19,548 nt of DNA from Ruminococcaceae bacterium UBA7030 (GTDB lineage: Bacteria > Bacillota > Clostridia > Oscillospirales > Acutalibacteraceae): positions 1 through 19,548 of the forward strand of contig DLBD01000054.1 of assembly GCA_002494125.1 (NCBI GenBank). The letters run 5' to 3'. The notes under the pieces were generated by a model that ran no database searches, had not been told where the DNA came from, and worked only from the letters and a program-made list of their open reading frames with translations. The position numbers were made by a program, and so were the translations under genes. This document shows, piece by piece, positions 7,498 to 15,660 of the stretch (positions are counted from its first letter, which is position 1; each line of letters begins with the position of its first letter).

Positions 7498-8535
7498 ATG
7501 GAGAAAAGTTTCAGCGAAAGCTATGCGGCAGCAGGCGTTGATGTAACAGCGGGTTATGAATCTGTTGAAAGAATCAAGTCACATGTAAAAAGAACGGTTA
7601 TCCCCGGTGTTATCGGTGGTATCGGCGGTTTCGGCGGTATGTTTGAAATTGCTGCAAACGAGTATAAAAACCCCGTTCTTGTTTCCGGTACTGACGGTGT
7701 CGGAACAAAAATCAAGCTTGCCTATCTTATGGACAGGCACGATACAGTAGGTATAGACTGCGTTGCAATGTGTGTTAATGACGTTGCCTGCTCGGGCGCA
7801 AAGCCGCTCTTCTTCCTCGACTATATTGCTTGCGGCAAGAACTTCCCCGAAAAAATCGAAAAGATTGTTTCAGGCGTAGCAGAGGGCTGCGTTCAGGCGG
7901 GCTGTGCTCTTGTCGGCGGTGAAACTGCGGAGCATCCGGGACTTATGCCTGAAGAGGAATACGACCTTGCAGGCTTTACTGTTGGTATCGGCGAAAAGGA
8001 CAAGCTCGTTTCGGGCGAGCATCTTGCAGAAGGTAATGCGCTTATCGGCGTTGCTTCATCGGGTATTCATTCAAACGGCTTTTCACTTATCAGAAAAGTG
8101 TTCAATATAAATGAGGAAACAATCAAGGTTTATTACGATGAGCTTGGCAAAACTCTCGGCGAAGAGCTAATTACACCTACAAGGATTTATGTAAAGCCTC
8201 TGCTCACTCTTATGGATAGCGTAAGAGTTAATGCAATAAGTCATATTACCGGCGGCGGATTTTATGAAAATGTTCCGAGAATGTTAAGGGACGGCTTCAC
8301 TGCCGTTATTGAAAAGGACAAGTGCTTCAAAAAGCCTATATTCGATTTAATTCAGAAAACGGGCAATATTTCAGAGCACGATATGTATAACACTTTTAAT
8401 ATGGGCACGGGACTTGTTATCGCTGTTGATGCCGACAAGGCTGACGAAGCGGTGAGAATCCTTACCGAATGCGGCGAACAGGCAGCCGTTATCGGAGAAA
8501 TCAAAAAGGGCGAAAAGGGTGTTGAATTATGCTGA
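7498..8535 (+). CDS. purM: Phosphoribosylformylglycinamidine cyclo-ligase (AIR synthetase)
   Basis: Closes the imidazole ring of AIR from FGAM using ATP. The 345 residues match the family. Visible motifs: SYAAAGVDVTAGYE at the N-terminus; the glycine-rich GGIGGFGGMF; LVSGTDGVGTKIKLAY (ATP/phosphate binding); VGIDCVAMCVNDVACSGAKP; FLDYIACGK; GGETAEHPGLMPEEEYDLAGF; ASSGIHSNGFSL; HITGGGFYENVPRML. The N-terminal ATP-binding and C-terminal AIRS domains are both complete. The start follows purE by 18 bases with GAAAGG 9 bases before the ATG. The 3' end overlaps purN by 7 bases, so the two are probably translationally coupled. Confidence 0.96.
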   Translation: MEKSFSESYAAAGVDVTAGYESVERIKSHVKRTVIPGVIGGIGGFGGMFEIAANEYKNPVLVSGTDGVGTKIKLAYLMDRHDTVGIDCVAMCVNDVACSGAKPLFFLDYIACGKNFPEKIEKIVSGVAEGCVQAGCALVGGETAEHPGLMPEEEYDLAGFTVGIGEKDKLVSGEHLAEGNALIGVASSGIHSNGFSLIRKVFNINEETIKVYYDELGKTLGEELITPTRIYVKPLLTLMDSVRVNAISHITGGGFYENVPRMLRDGFTAVIEKDKCFKKPIFDLIQKTGNISEHDMYNTFNMGTGLVIAVDADKADEAVRILTECGEQAAVIGEIKKGEKGVELC

Positions 8536-9158
8536 ACATAGCTGTATTTGTATCGGGCGGCGGAACAAACCTCCAGGCTCTTATTGACGCTCAGGACAGA
8601 GGGGAAATTAAAAACGGACAAATCACCTTTGTTCTTGCCTCAAACGAAAATGCCTACGCGTTAAAGCGCGCTGAAAAAGCAGGGATTGAAACTGCCGTTG
8701 TAAATCGTAAGGAGTATTCAACTAAAGAGGCGTACGACCAAGCGATACTTGATACCCTTAAGGACAAAAGCATCGACCTTATCGTTCTTGCAGGATTTCT
8801 TTCAATCCTCGGTGAAGAGCTTATTTCAAAATACAGAAACAGAATTATCAATATTCATCCGAGTCTTATTCCGCTTTTTTGCGGTGACGGCTTTTACGGC
8901 AAAAAGGTTCACACAGCCGTGCTTGAAAGCGGTGTGAAGGTTACGGGTGCAACCGCTCATTTTGTTAATGAGATTACCGACGGCGGTGCAATAATTCTTC
9001 AAAAGGCTGTGCCGGTTGAAAAGGGCGACAATGAGGAAATACTTCAATACCGTGTTATGCGCCAGGCCGAATGGGAAATTCTGCCTAAGGCTGTATCCCT
9101 TTTCTGCGAAGGAAGAATAAAGATTATCGGTAATAAAACTGAAATTACAGGAGAATAA
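8529..9158 (+). CDS. purN: Phosphoribosylglycinamide formyltransferase PurN
   Basis: Transfers the formyl group of 10-formyl-tetrahydrofolate to GAR. A 209-residue Rossmann-like formyltransferase. Motifs: IAVFVSGGGTNLQALIDA (GAR phosphate loop), DLIVLAGFLSILG, and NIHPSLIPLF with catalytic Asn108 and His110. VTGATAHFVNEITDGGAII carries the third catalytic residue, Asp151 (E. coli Asn106, His108, Asp144). A short GDGFYGKKVH stretch lies between the two catalytic segments. The ATG lies inside the last codons of purM (7-base overlap, different frame), and the next ATG is 2 bases past the stop, typical of a tight operon. This is the folate-dependent enzyme; the formate-dependent alternative PurT is not seen here. 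Confidence 0.95.
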   Translation: MLNIAVFVSGGGTNLQALIDAQDRGEIKNGQITFVLASNENAYALKRAEKAGIETAVVNRKEYSTKEAYDQAILDTLKDKSIDLIVLAGFLSILGEELISKYRNRIINIHPSLIPLFCGDGFYGKKVHTAVLESGVKVTGATAHFVNEITDGGAIILQKAVPVEKGDNEEILQYRVMRQAEWEILPKAVSLFCEGRIKIIGNKTEITGE

Positions 9159-9160
9159 CT

Positions 9161-9862
9161 ATGGAGATTAAATCACTTTCAGCTCTTTTGAGCGCTAATT
9201 CATATCCCGGCAGAGGTATTGTACTCGGCAAGTCAAAGGACGGCAAAAATGCAGTAATCGCTTATTTCATTATGGGAAGAAGCGTTAACAGCCGTAACAG
9301 AATTTTTGAGGAAAATGAAAGAGGCGGTATTCGTACAAAGGCTTTTGATGAGTCAAAGATGGAAGACCCGCACCTCATAATATATAATCCCGTTCTTAAG
9401 CTTGACGGAAAAACCATTGTAACAAACGGCGACCAGACCGATACAATCTACGATTATATGAAGGACGGCCATTGTTACCGTCATGCGCTTCTTACCCGTG
9501 AGTATGAGGACGACGCTCCGAACTATACGCCGAGAATATCAGGCGTTGTAAAGCCAAACGGCGACTACAATCTCTCAATCCTCAAATCAAATATGGGTAT
9601 GCCGGAATGTGTAAGATACTTTTATGAGTATCCGGCTCACGCAGGTATAGGACATTTCCTTCACACCTATAAATGCGACGGCAATCCTATTCCGTCGTTT
9701 GAGGGAGAGCCGACACCCGTTGAAATTTCCGGCGATATCGACGAGTTTACCGATATGCTTTGGACGAATCTTAATGAGGACAATAAGGTTTCACTTTTCA
9801 CAAGATTTATAAATCTTGAAACGAAAGAAGAGCAGACGAGAATTATAAACAAAAACAAATAA
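9161..9862 (+). CDS. purO: PurO-type IMP cyclohydrolase
   Basis: A 233-residue protein that I read as the archaeal-type IMP cyclohydrolase family (Pfam IMP_cyclohyd), which closes FAICAR to IMP, the last step of the pathway. Supporting stretches: SALLSANSYPGRGIVLGKS, NAVIAYFIMGRSVNSRNR, YNPVLKLDGKTIVTNGDQTDTI and PNYTPRISGVV. The usual bacterial enzyme for this step is the C-terminal activity of bifunctional PurH; here the activity appears to be a separate gene, implying a stand-alone AICAR transformylase elsewhere. AGGAG lies 7 bases before the ATG and the gap to purN is 2 bases, so it is certainly in the operon. The assignment rests on remembered family motifs plus context. Confidence 0.85.
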   Translation: MEIKSLSALLSANSYPGRGIVLGKSKDGKNAVIAYFIMGRSVNSRNRIFEENERGGIRTKAFDESKMEDPHLIIYNPVLKLDGKTIVTNGDQTDTIYDYMKDGHCYRHALLTREYEDDAPNYTPRISGVVKPNGDYNLSILKSNMGMPECVRYFYEYPAHAGIGHFLHTYKCDGNPIPSFEGEPTPVEISGDIDEFTDMLWTNLNEDNKVSLFTRFINLETKEEQTRIINKNK

Positions 9863-9889
9863 TTTCAAAATTAAAAACAGGAGATTACT

Positions 9890-11176
9890 ATGAAAGTACT
9901 TGTAGTCGGCGGCGGCGGAAGAGAGCACGCCTTAATAAGAAAAATCAAGGAATCCCCGAGGGTTGACAGCGTTGCCTGTTGTCCCGGAAACGGCGGAATA
10001 TCGTATGATGCGAAATGCTATAACGTGGCTGCAACTGATATTGACGGCGTTGTAAAGCTTGCGAAGGAAATAAAGGCTGACTTTGTTGTTGTAGCTCCCG
10101 ACGACCCGCTTGTTATGGGTATGGTTGACGCTCTTAATAAGGAGGGCTTCAAAACCTTCGGACCGAGTTCGGCAGCCGCAATAATTGAAGGCTCCAAGGT
10201 CTTTTCTAAAAATCTTATGCTTAAATACAATATTCCTACTGCAGGGTATAAAGTGTTTGACAAGGCTGACGAGGTTATAGATTATCTCAAAGAGAAAAAC
10301 GAATTTCCCGCAGTTATCAAGGCTGACGGTCTTGCACTCGGAAAGGGTGTAATAATCCCCGAAACACTTGACGACGCAATAGCAGGTGTTAAGGAGATAA
10401 TGGAGGACAAAATCTTCGGTGCGTCAGGCAATAACGTTGTCGTTGAGGAATTTTTAACAGGTCCCGAGGTTTCCGTTCTCGCCTTTACAGATGGTAAGTG
10501 CGTAAAGCCTATGGTGTCGTCCATGGACCATAAGAGAGCTCTTGACGGCGACAGGGGACTCAATACGGGTGGAATGGGTACCGTTTCTCCAAACCCGTAC
10601 TATACAGATGAAATTGCAAAGGAATGTATGGAAAGGATTTTCCTTCCTACCATTAATGCAATGAACAGCGAGGGAAGAACGTTTAAGGGATGCCTTTACT
10701 TCGGTCTTATGCTTACACCGAAGGGACCAAAGGTTATCGAGTATAACTGCCGCTTTGGTGACCCGGAAACGCAGGTAGTTCTGCCGAGGCTCAAAACCGA
10801 TATTATGGACATCTTCGATGCAATTAATAACGAAACGCTTTCAGACCTCGACATCGAATGGTCTGATGACGCTTGCTCGTGCGTAATTATGGCGTCGGGC
10901 GGTTATCCGAAATCATACCCGAAGGGTATTGAGATTACAGGACTTGAAAACGGTCAGCTTGACGGTGTAACCGTTTACCACGCAGGCACAGCCATAAATG
11001 ACGGTAAGCTTGTTACCTCGGGCGGAAGAGTGCTTGGCGTTACCGCGCTTGGCGCAACTCTTGAGGACGCTCTTAAAAAGTCATATGACGGCGTTGAAAA
11101 GATTAAATTTGACGGTGCGCATTACCGCAAGGATATTGGACAAAAAGCCCTCAAAGCGGCTGTTAATGGCAAGTGA
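9890..11176 (+). CDS. purD: Phosphoribosylamine-glycine ligase (GAR synthetase)
   Basis: Joins glycine to phosphoribosylamine with ATP, the second step of purine synthesis. A 428-residue ATP-grasp enzyme of the expected length. N-terminal Rossmann-like domain KVLVVGGGGREHAL; VVAPDDPLVMGM; FGPSSAAAIIEGSKVFSK; the ATP-grasp core FPAVIKADGLALGKGVII; VVEEFLTGPEVSVLAF; GLNTGGMGTVSPNPYY; and the metal-binding EYNCRFGDPETQVVLPRL. The C-terminal domain ends DIGQKALK. An ACAGGAG site precedes the ATG at 9890; the 27-base gap from purO is the longest in the operon. It is the last pur gene. No clear terminator follows, and the next unit's promoter starts 23 bases after its stop, so read-through is likely. 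Confidence 0.96.
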   Translation: MKVLVVGGGGREHALIRKIKESPRVDSVACCPGNGGISYDAKCYNVAATDIDGVVKLAKEIKADFVVVAPDDPLVMGMVDALNKEGFKTFGPSSAAAIIEGSKVFSKNLMLKYNIPTAGYKVFDKADEVIDYLKEKNEFPAVIKADGLALGKGVIIPETLDDAIAGVKEIMEDKIFGASGNNVVVEEFLTGPEVSVLAFTDGKCVKPMVSSMDHKRALDGDRGLNTGGMGTVSPNPYYTDEIAKECMERIFLPTINAMNSEGRTFKGCLYFGLMLTPKGPKVIEYNCRFGDPETQVVLPRLKTDIMDIFDAINNETLSDLDIEWSDDACSCVIMASGGYPKSYPKGIEITGLENGQLDGVTVYHAGTAINDGKLVTSGGRVLGVTALGATLEDALKKSYDGVEKIKFDGAHYRKDIGQKALKAAVNGK

Positions 11177-11198
11177 TAGCCGGCTTTACAATTTGTTA

Positions 11199-11227
11199 TT
11201 GACAATTATACAAAATGCAATTATACT
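11199..11227 (+). promoter_or_regulatory. Near-consensus promoter for the efflux-type unit
   Basis: TTGACA (11199-11204), 17 bases, TATACT (11222-11227). The start codon is 40 bases downstream. It separates the adaptor/permease unit from the pur operon even though no terminator is visible between them. Confidence 0.75.
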
Positions 11228-11267
11228 TAAACTGCATATATAAAATAATTATATAGGGGTTATTCAT

Positions 11268-12980
11268 ATGGCAACTATTAAAAAAAGCAAAAAAAGATTT
11301 ATAATTCCGATTTGTATCGTCCTTGTTGTTGCGATTGTCGCAGCGGCTGTTGCAGGTGCGGTTGCTAAAAGCCGTTCAAGCACGGTTGCTCTTAATACAA
11401 TTTCAACAGGAGATATTAACGAAAACGTTTCTCTTACGGGTGATGTAACCGCAGGCTCTGTTAAGGAGTATAAGGTCGGTACAGTTGCAACCGTAAAGGA
11501 GGTTTTTGTTGAGGTCGGCGACGAGGTTGAAGAGGGCGAGCTGCTTGCAACCTTTGACGTGTCCGGACTTGACAGTCAGATAGCACAGCTTCAGACTTCT
11601 TATGACACTGCGCTTCAAAACTATAATGCCTCAAAGGCTAATAAGGAAAACGCAGAGGAAATGCTCGACCTTATTGACGAAAAGATTGAGGAAACTCAGG
11701 ACAGAATAGAAGAGCTTGAAAACGGCGAGAAAAAGCCGACAACTACAAAAGCACGTCCTACCTATACGATTCCGACTACACAGAGCACAAGCCGCACAAC
11801 AAGACCAACAAGCGAGCGCACCTCTTCGTCAACAGAGCCAAGCTCAAGCCAGGCTCCTACAAGACCGTCTATCAACACAATAACCGAGGCACTTATTCAG
11901 CTTAATGAAACACTCACCTCAATTTCCGACGATCTTGATACAATAGCAGATATGTCTGCTCTTATTTCCGGCGAGCTTGCACAGGCTATTGCAGACGGCG
12001 AGCTTAACAGCGACGTTATTGCCGAAAGAGTCGGTGACGCTATTGCAAGAGCGATTGTAAGCGGTATGATTGACAGCGCAAAGCTTCTTGTTGAAAGCGG
12101 AGCTGCAGCCGATATGGTAGAGGCTGCTGTTGCACAGATTGACTTTGAGGCAATCGCAAGGGGCGTAGCGGACTCTGATAATATCGCCCTCACGGCAGCA
12201 GAAATACAGCTTGCAAGCCTTACTGCACAGAGAGGCATATATAAAGCACAGACAAATACAACCATCCTCGAGGCACAGAGAACCTCACTCAATTCAACAA
12301 AGCTTGCACTTGACACTCTCAAGGAGCAGAAAAAGGAAATGGGCGAGGGCTGGAAGGCTGCCTTTGACGGAACTATAACAAAGGTTGACATAACCCCTAA
12401 TTCACAGACAACTCTTCTTTCCGCAGGCATTACACTTGAAAACCTCGACAATATGACTGCTACAGTAAGTCTCAGCGAGTATGATGTTCATAAGGTAAGA
12501 AAGGGAATGAGCGCCACAATCAAGACGGCATACGGTCTTTATCAGGGCGAGGTTACATCTATTGCACCTACCGCAACCGGCGGCAGTGATTCTTCCGTAC
12601 TCGATAATGTCGGCTCACAGATGGGCATAAGCGGACTTTCAAGCCTTACCGCACAGGGTGCAGGTGTTGAATGTAAGATAACAATTTTTGACACAGATGC
12701 CAATATTATCCCCGGCTTTGACGCTGAGGTTGAAATCCAGACAGGCTCATACAAGGACATTCCGATTGTTCCTATCGAGTCAATCGTACTTGAAAAGGAA
12801 GGCACATATGTTTACCTCTATAACGAGGAGGACAGCACGGTAACAAAGACAAAGATTGAAACCGGTGCTGTTTCGGATTCCGCTTATGAGGTTACCTCAG
12901 GTCTTCAGGTTGGCGACAGAATTATCGCAATTCCGTCAGCAGATTACGAGGAAGACACCTTCAAAATCAAAGTTCAGTAA
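11268..12980 (+). CDS. Membrane-anchored MacA/HlyD-like adaptor with Ser/Thr/Pro-rich insert
   Basis: A 570-residue periplasmic-adaptor-type protein, here an extracytoplasmic partner of a MacB-like permease. The N-terminus is basic, then one membrane helix at about 10-32 (FIIPICIVLVVAIVAAAVAG). A lipoyl-like barrel half follows (TVATVKEVFVEVGDEVEEG, about 69-90), then a coiled-coil hairpin arm (about 100-155). Residues 157-200 are an unusual Thr/Ser/Pro/Arg-rich stretch without hydrophobics. The hairpin resumes with Ala/Ile-rich helices (about 203-340), then the second barrel half GWKAAFDGTITKVDI and beta domains (AGVECKITIFDTDANIIPGF), ending EEDTFKIKVQ. AGGGGT lies 7 bases before the ATG. 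The permease begins 13 bases after the stop. Substrate unknown. Confidence 0.85.
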   Translation: MATIKKSKKRFIIPICIVLVVAIVAAAVAGAVAKSRSSTVALNTISTGDINENVSLTGDVTAGSVKEYKVGTVATVKEVFVEVGDEVEEGELLATFDVSGLDSQIAQLQTSYDTALQNYNASKANKENAEEMLDLIDEKIEETQDRIEELENGEKKPTTTKARPTYTIPTTQSTSRTTRPTSERTSSSTEPSSSQAPTRPSINTITEALIQLNETLTSISDDLDTIADMSALISGELAQAIADGELNSDVIAERVGDAIARAIVSGMIDSAKLLVESGAAADMVEAAVAQIDFEAIARGVADSDNIALTAAEIQLASLTAQRGIYKAQTNTTILEAQRTSLNSTKLALDTLKEQKKEMGEGWKAAFDGTITKVDITPNSQTTLLSAGITLENLDNMTATVSLSEYDVHKVRKGMSATIKTAYGLYQGEVTSIAPTATGGSDSSVLDNVGSQMGISGLSSLTAQGAGVECKITIFDTDANIIPGFDAEVEIQTGSYKDIPIVPIESIVLEKEGTYVYLYNEEDSTVTKTKIETGAVSDSAYEVTSGLQVGDRIIAIPSADYEEDTFKIKVQ

Positions 12981-12993
12981 GAGGTAGATTTCA

Positions 12994-14244
12994 TTGAATA
13001 TATCAGAAAGCTTAAAAATCGCTGTAAAGTGTATAAGAGCCAACTGGATGCGTTCCCTTCTTACAATGCTCGGTATCATCATCGGTATCACTTCGGTTAT
13101 TATGATTGTCGGCGCAGGTACGGGCGTCAGGGACTATATTGTCAGTCTTATTGAGGATATGGGCTCAAACGCTGTACTTGTAGCTGTTGACACAACTCAG
13201 GCGACGGAGAGCGATTATATCACTCTTGACGACGTTGAGAATATCAAGAAAAAGGTTGCGGGTGTTGACCGCTGTTCTCCTATGATGATGGGCTTTGGTA
13301 AGGGTATAATCAACAAAACCGCAACAAACGTTACCGTAATGATGATAGGCGTAAATAGCGACGTTCAGTTTGCTATGACAAATAACTGTGAATACGGAAG
13401 GTTTTTCACCGACGAGGAATACAGTGCTGTGGCGCCTATTGCGGTAATGGGTATTGAATCTGCAAAAAACGTTTTCGGCTATGAGGACGCAACGGGTGAA
13501 ACCGTTACGGTATCCTCGAGCGGACGTTCAATGAAGGTTAAGATTTGCGGCGTCGCAAATGTTGAGTCAATGACAAGCGCTTTCGGCGGTTCAAGTAATT
13601 ACAGCAGTATGTTCGGCTCATCGTCGGATACAGAGGTTATTGCTCTTTTTATGCCCTGTACAACTCTTTCGGCTGTAACCGGTGCAGCTCCTACTCTTGA
13701 TAATATTTTCGTTATCGCGAAGGAGGGCGCTGACTATGACGCAGTCGGAAATGCAACCGTAAACTATCTTAAGGCTGCGCATAGCAGCTATGATCAGGGT
13801 ATGTATACCGCTCAGAATATGGCGACGTATATTGAGATAGTCGATATTATTATGAAGGTGCTTACAATCTTCATTGCAGGCGTAGGTGCAATTTCGCTTA
13901 TTGTCGGCGGTATCGGCGTAATGAATATTATGCTCGTTTCCGTAACGGAGCGAACGAGGGAAATCGGTATACGAAAATCCCTCGGCGCAAAGACGGGTGT
14001 TATCACAATGCAGTTTCTTACCGAGTCAGTCATACTATGTCTGATAGGTGGTTTTATCGGCGTTGTGCTTGGCATAGCGGGTGCATACGGCGCCTGCGCT
14101 ATAATTAATATAACGCCGAAAATCAGCATATGGATTGTGCTTCTTGCGCTTCTTTTCTCAAGCGGAACCGGACTCTTCTTCGGTATATATCCCGCAAGAA
14201 AGGCGGCAAAGCTCAGCCCGATTGACGCACTCAGAAGTGAATAA
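12994..14244 (+). CDS. MacB/FtsX-type ABC transporter permease
   Basis: A 416-residue permease with the MacB layout but no ATPase domain of its own. Helix 1 at about 19-44 (LLTMLGIIIGITSVIMIVGAG) is followed by a large extracytoplasmic domain (about 45-270) and three C-terminal helices, between which sits VTERTREIGIRKSLGAK, the conserved cytoplasmic loop that contacts the ATPase. It ends FFGIYPARKAAKLSPIDAL, the usual family tail. The start is TTG at 12994 with GAGGT 8 bases upstream; no ATG would keep the whole first helix. The adaptor gene is directly upstream (13 bases) and a terminator follows. The usual partner ATP-binding gene is missing on both sides, so the ATPase must be encoded elsewhere or shared. 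Possible roles are export of a peptide or antimicrobial. Confidence 0.9.
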   Translation: MNISESLKIAVKCIRANWMRSLLTMLGIIIGITSVIMIVGAGTGVRDYIVSLIEDMGSNAVLVAVDTTQATESDYITLDDVENIKKKVAGVDRCSPMMMGFGKGIINKTATNVTVMMIGVNSDVQFAMTNNCEYGRFFTDEEYSAVAPIAVMGIESAKNVFGYEDATGETVTVSSSGRSMKVKICGVANVESMTSAFGGSSNYSSMFGSSSDTEVIALFMPCTTLSAVTGAAPTLDNIFVIAKEGADYDAVGNATVNYLKAAHSSYDQGMYTAQNMATYIEIVDIIMKVLTIFIAGVGAISLIVGGIGVMNIMLVSVTERTREIGIRKSLGAKTGVITMQFLTESVILCLIGGFIGVVLGIAGAYGACAIINITPKISIWIVLLALLFSSGTGLFFGIYPARKAAKLSPIDALRSE

Positions 14245-14250
14245 AATAAA

Positions 14251-14284
14251 GACGTTCAGGGGACATTCCTTGAACGCCTTTTTT
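14251..14284 (+). terminator. Terminator after adaptor/permease unit
   Basis: CGTTCA (14253-14258) pairs with TGAACG (14271-14276); the stem is extended inward by GGGG/TCCT-type pairs with two wobbles. Six T follow (14279-14284). Confidence 0.8.
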
Positions 14285-14293
14285 ATATAGTGA

Positions 14294-14322
14294 TTGCATA
14301 AGGGGTAAATATGTGTTAAAAT
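14294..14322 (+). promoter_or_regulatory. Extended -10 promoter for nahK
   Basis: TTGCAT (14294-14299), 17 bases, TAAAAT (14317-14322), preceded by TGT (14314-14316). The ATG of nahK is 17 bases after the -10, so the leader is about 10 bases. Confidence 0.62.
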
Positions 14323-14338
14323 AAAATTTGGTGATTTA

Positions 14339-15430
14339 ATGGATAACATCAGAGGAATACTTGAAAAATTCGATATAAAAGGTGAGTGTAAGGAGTATAA
14401 GGTTTTTGGCTCGGGTCATATTAATACAACCTATATTGTTACATATTCCGACGGCGGTGAAGAGGTAAAATATATTCTTCAGAACGTCAACACAAATGTC
14501 TTTTCTAATATCGACGAGTTAATGGAAAATGTTTTTGCCGTAACCTCGCATCTTCGTAAAAAAATACGTGAAAACGGCGGCGACCCCGAGCGGGAAACGC
14601 TCCATTATATTAAAACCAAAAGCGGTGAAAAATATCTTCGCGTCGGTGATAAAGCTTACAGAGCGTACCGATTTGTTGACAAAAGCAAGAGCTATGACAG
14701 AGTAGATTCTCCCGAGCTTTTCAAAAAAAGTGCGCTTGCCTTCGGACGTTTTCAACGCTATCTTTCCGACTTTCCGGCAGAAAGCCTTTATGTCACAATA
14801 CCGAATTTTCACAATACAATCTGGCGCTATGAAAACGAGTTTCTCCCCGCTGTTATGAAAGATATAAAAAACAGGGCAAAAAACTGTCAGGCTGAAATTG
14901 AGCTTATCAATTCAAGAAAAAATGAGTTTTCATACCTTACTGATATGATTGAAAACGGGGCTCTTCCGCTTCGTGTAACCCATAACGACACGAAGCTTAA
15001 CAACGTTATGTTCGACGAGGAAACCGATGAGGCTATCTGCGTAATCGACCTTGACACAGTTATGCCGGGCTTGTCGCTTTATGATTTCGGCGACTCAATT
15101 CGTTTCGGAGCATGCACAGCTGCGGAGGACGAAAAGGATACCGACAAGGTAAAAATAGACCTTGATTATTTCGCCGCATATGCAAACGGCTTTTTAAGCG
15201 AGGCAGGGGATAGCCTTACAGATTCGGAAAGGGATAACCTCGCCTTTGCCTCAAAGCTCATCACACTTGAGCTTGCAATGCGTTTTTTAACCGATTACTT
15301 AAACGGTGACACCTATTTCAAAACTGATTATTCAAAGCATAATCTCGTGCGCGCAAAAGCGCAGCTTGCCCTTGCGCTTGATATGGAAAAGCATATGAAT
15401 GAAATGGAAGAGATTATCAGGCACTACTGA
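14339..15430 (+). CDS. nahK: N-acetylhexosamine 1-kinase (NahK/LnpB-like)
   Basis: A 363-residue aminoglycoside-phosphotransferase-fold kinase. The sequence runs closely parallel to Bifidobacterium NahK as I remember it: GSGHINTTYIVTYSDG (nucleotide loop), YILQNVNTNVF, RAYRFVDKSKSYD, AFGRFQRYLSDF, RVTHNDTKLNNVMFDE with catalytic Asp217, VIDLDTVMPGLSLYDFGDSIRFGA with metal-binding Asp237/Asp239, TAAEDEKDTDKV, and AMRFLTDYLNGDTYFKT. NahK makes GlcNAc-1-P or GalNAc-1-P from free sugar, feeding salvage of host mucin or milk glycans. Here it stands alone, without the phosphorylase, uridylyltransferase or epimerase that accompany it in bifidobacteria. GGTGAT lies before the ATG. Other kinases of the same fold are possible, but the extended matches favour NahK. 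Confidence 0.87.
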   Translation: MDNIRGILEKFDIKGECKEYKVFGSGHINTTYIVTYSDGGEEVKYILQNVNTNVFSNIDELMENVFAVTSHLRKKIRENGGDPERETLHYIKTKSGEKYLRVGDKAYRAYRFVDKSKSYDRVDSPELFKKSALAFGRFQRYLSDFPAESLYVTIPNFHNTIWRYENEFLPAVMKDIKNRAKNCQAEIELINSRKNEFSYLTDMIENGALPLRVTHNDTKLNNVMFDEETDEAICVIDLDTVMPGLSLYDFGDSIRFGACTAAEDEKDTDKVKIDLDYFAAYANGFLSEAGDSLTDSERDNLAFASKLITLELAMRFLTDYLNGDTYFKTDYSKHNLVRAKAQLALALDMEKHMNEMEEIIRHY

Positions 15431-15449
15431 TTTTATCTTAACTTACCAC

Positions 15450-15525
15450 CTGCCCGTAGCACAAAGGCTAATGCATCAGATTCCGATTCTGAAGACTCCG
15501 AGTTCGACCCTCGGCGGGCAGGCCA
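15450..15525 (+). tRNA. tRNA-Arg (anticodon CCG)
   Basis: A full cloverleaf can be drawn. Acceptor CTGCCCG (15450-15456) pairs with CGGGCAG (15515-15521). The D-arm is GCA/TGC. Anticodon stem TCAGA/TCTGA encloses TTCCGAT, with CCG at 15483-15485. The variable loop is AGACT. T-arm CCGAG-TTCGACC-CTCGG follows. The discriminator is G and CCA is encoded (15523-15525). It reads CGG arginine codons. It lies 19 bases after nahK and ahead of its own terminator. Confidence 0.95.
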
Positions 15526-15526
15526 G

Positions 15527-15552
15527 AAAGCGCTGATTTTATCGGCGCTTTT
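15527..15552 (+). terminator. Terminator after tRNA-Arg
   Basis: AAAGCGCTGA (15527-15536) pairs with TCGGCGCTTT (15542-15551), including one G-T wobble, across a TTTTA loop, with a short T-tail. Confidence 0.75.
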
Positions 15553-15572
15553 ATATTATTTTCAACTTATTA

Positions 15573-15601
15573 TTGTGTTTTTTAATTATGTGTGTTAAAA
15601 T
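15573..15601 (+). promoter_or_regulatory. Extended -10 promoter for the M28 peptidase gene
   Basis: TTGTGT (15573-15578), 17 bases, TAAAAT (15596-15601), preceded by TGT. The same TGTGTTAAAAT string forms the nahK -10 region. Confidence 0.5.
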
Positions 15602-15619
15602 ATTTGTTATGAATTTATC

Positions 15620-15635
15620 GTTGCCTCTTGGCAAC
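15620..15635 (+). promoter_or_regulatory. Short leader hairpin before the M28 gene
   Basis: GTTGCC-TCTT-GGCAAC is a perfect 6-bp stem with a 4-base loop, close to the predicted RNA 5' end (about 15608) and 13 bases before the ribosome site. There is no T-tract, so it is not a terminator; it could stabilise the RNA. Confidence 0.4.
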
Positions 15636-15660
15636 AGAGAATAGAATAAGGAGTGATAAT

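Noticed and set aside
11897..12451. Long open frame on the minus strand inside the adaptor gene
   Set aside because: A Ser/Ala/Ile-rich low-complexity translation opposite a clear coding gene, with no ribosome site; a shadow frame.
15450..15525. tRNA-Arg as an integration site for a mobile element
   Set aside because: No integrase and no repeat of the tRNA 3' end was seen downstream in the window.
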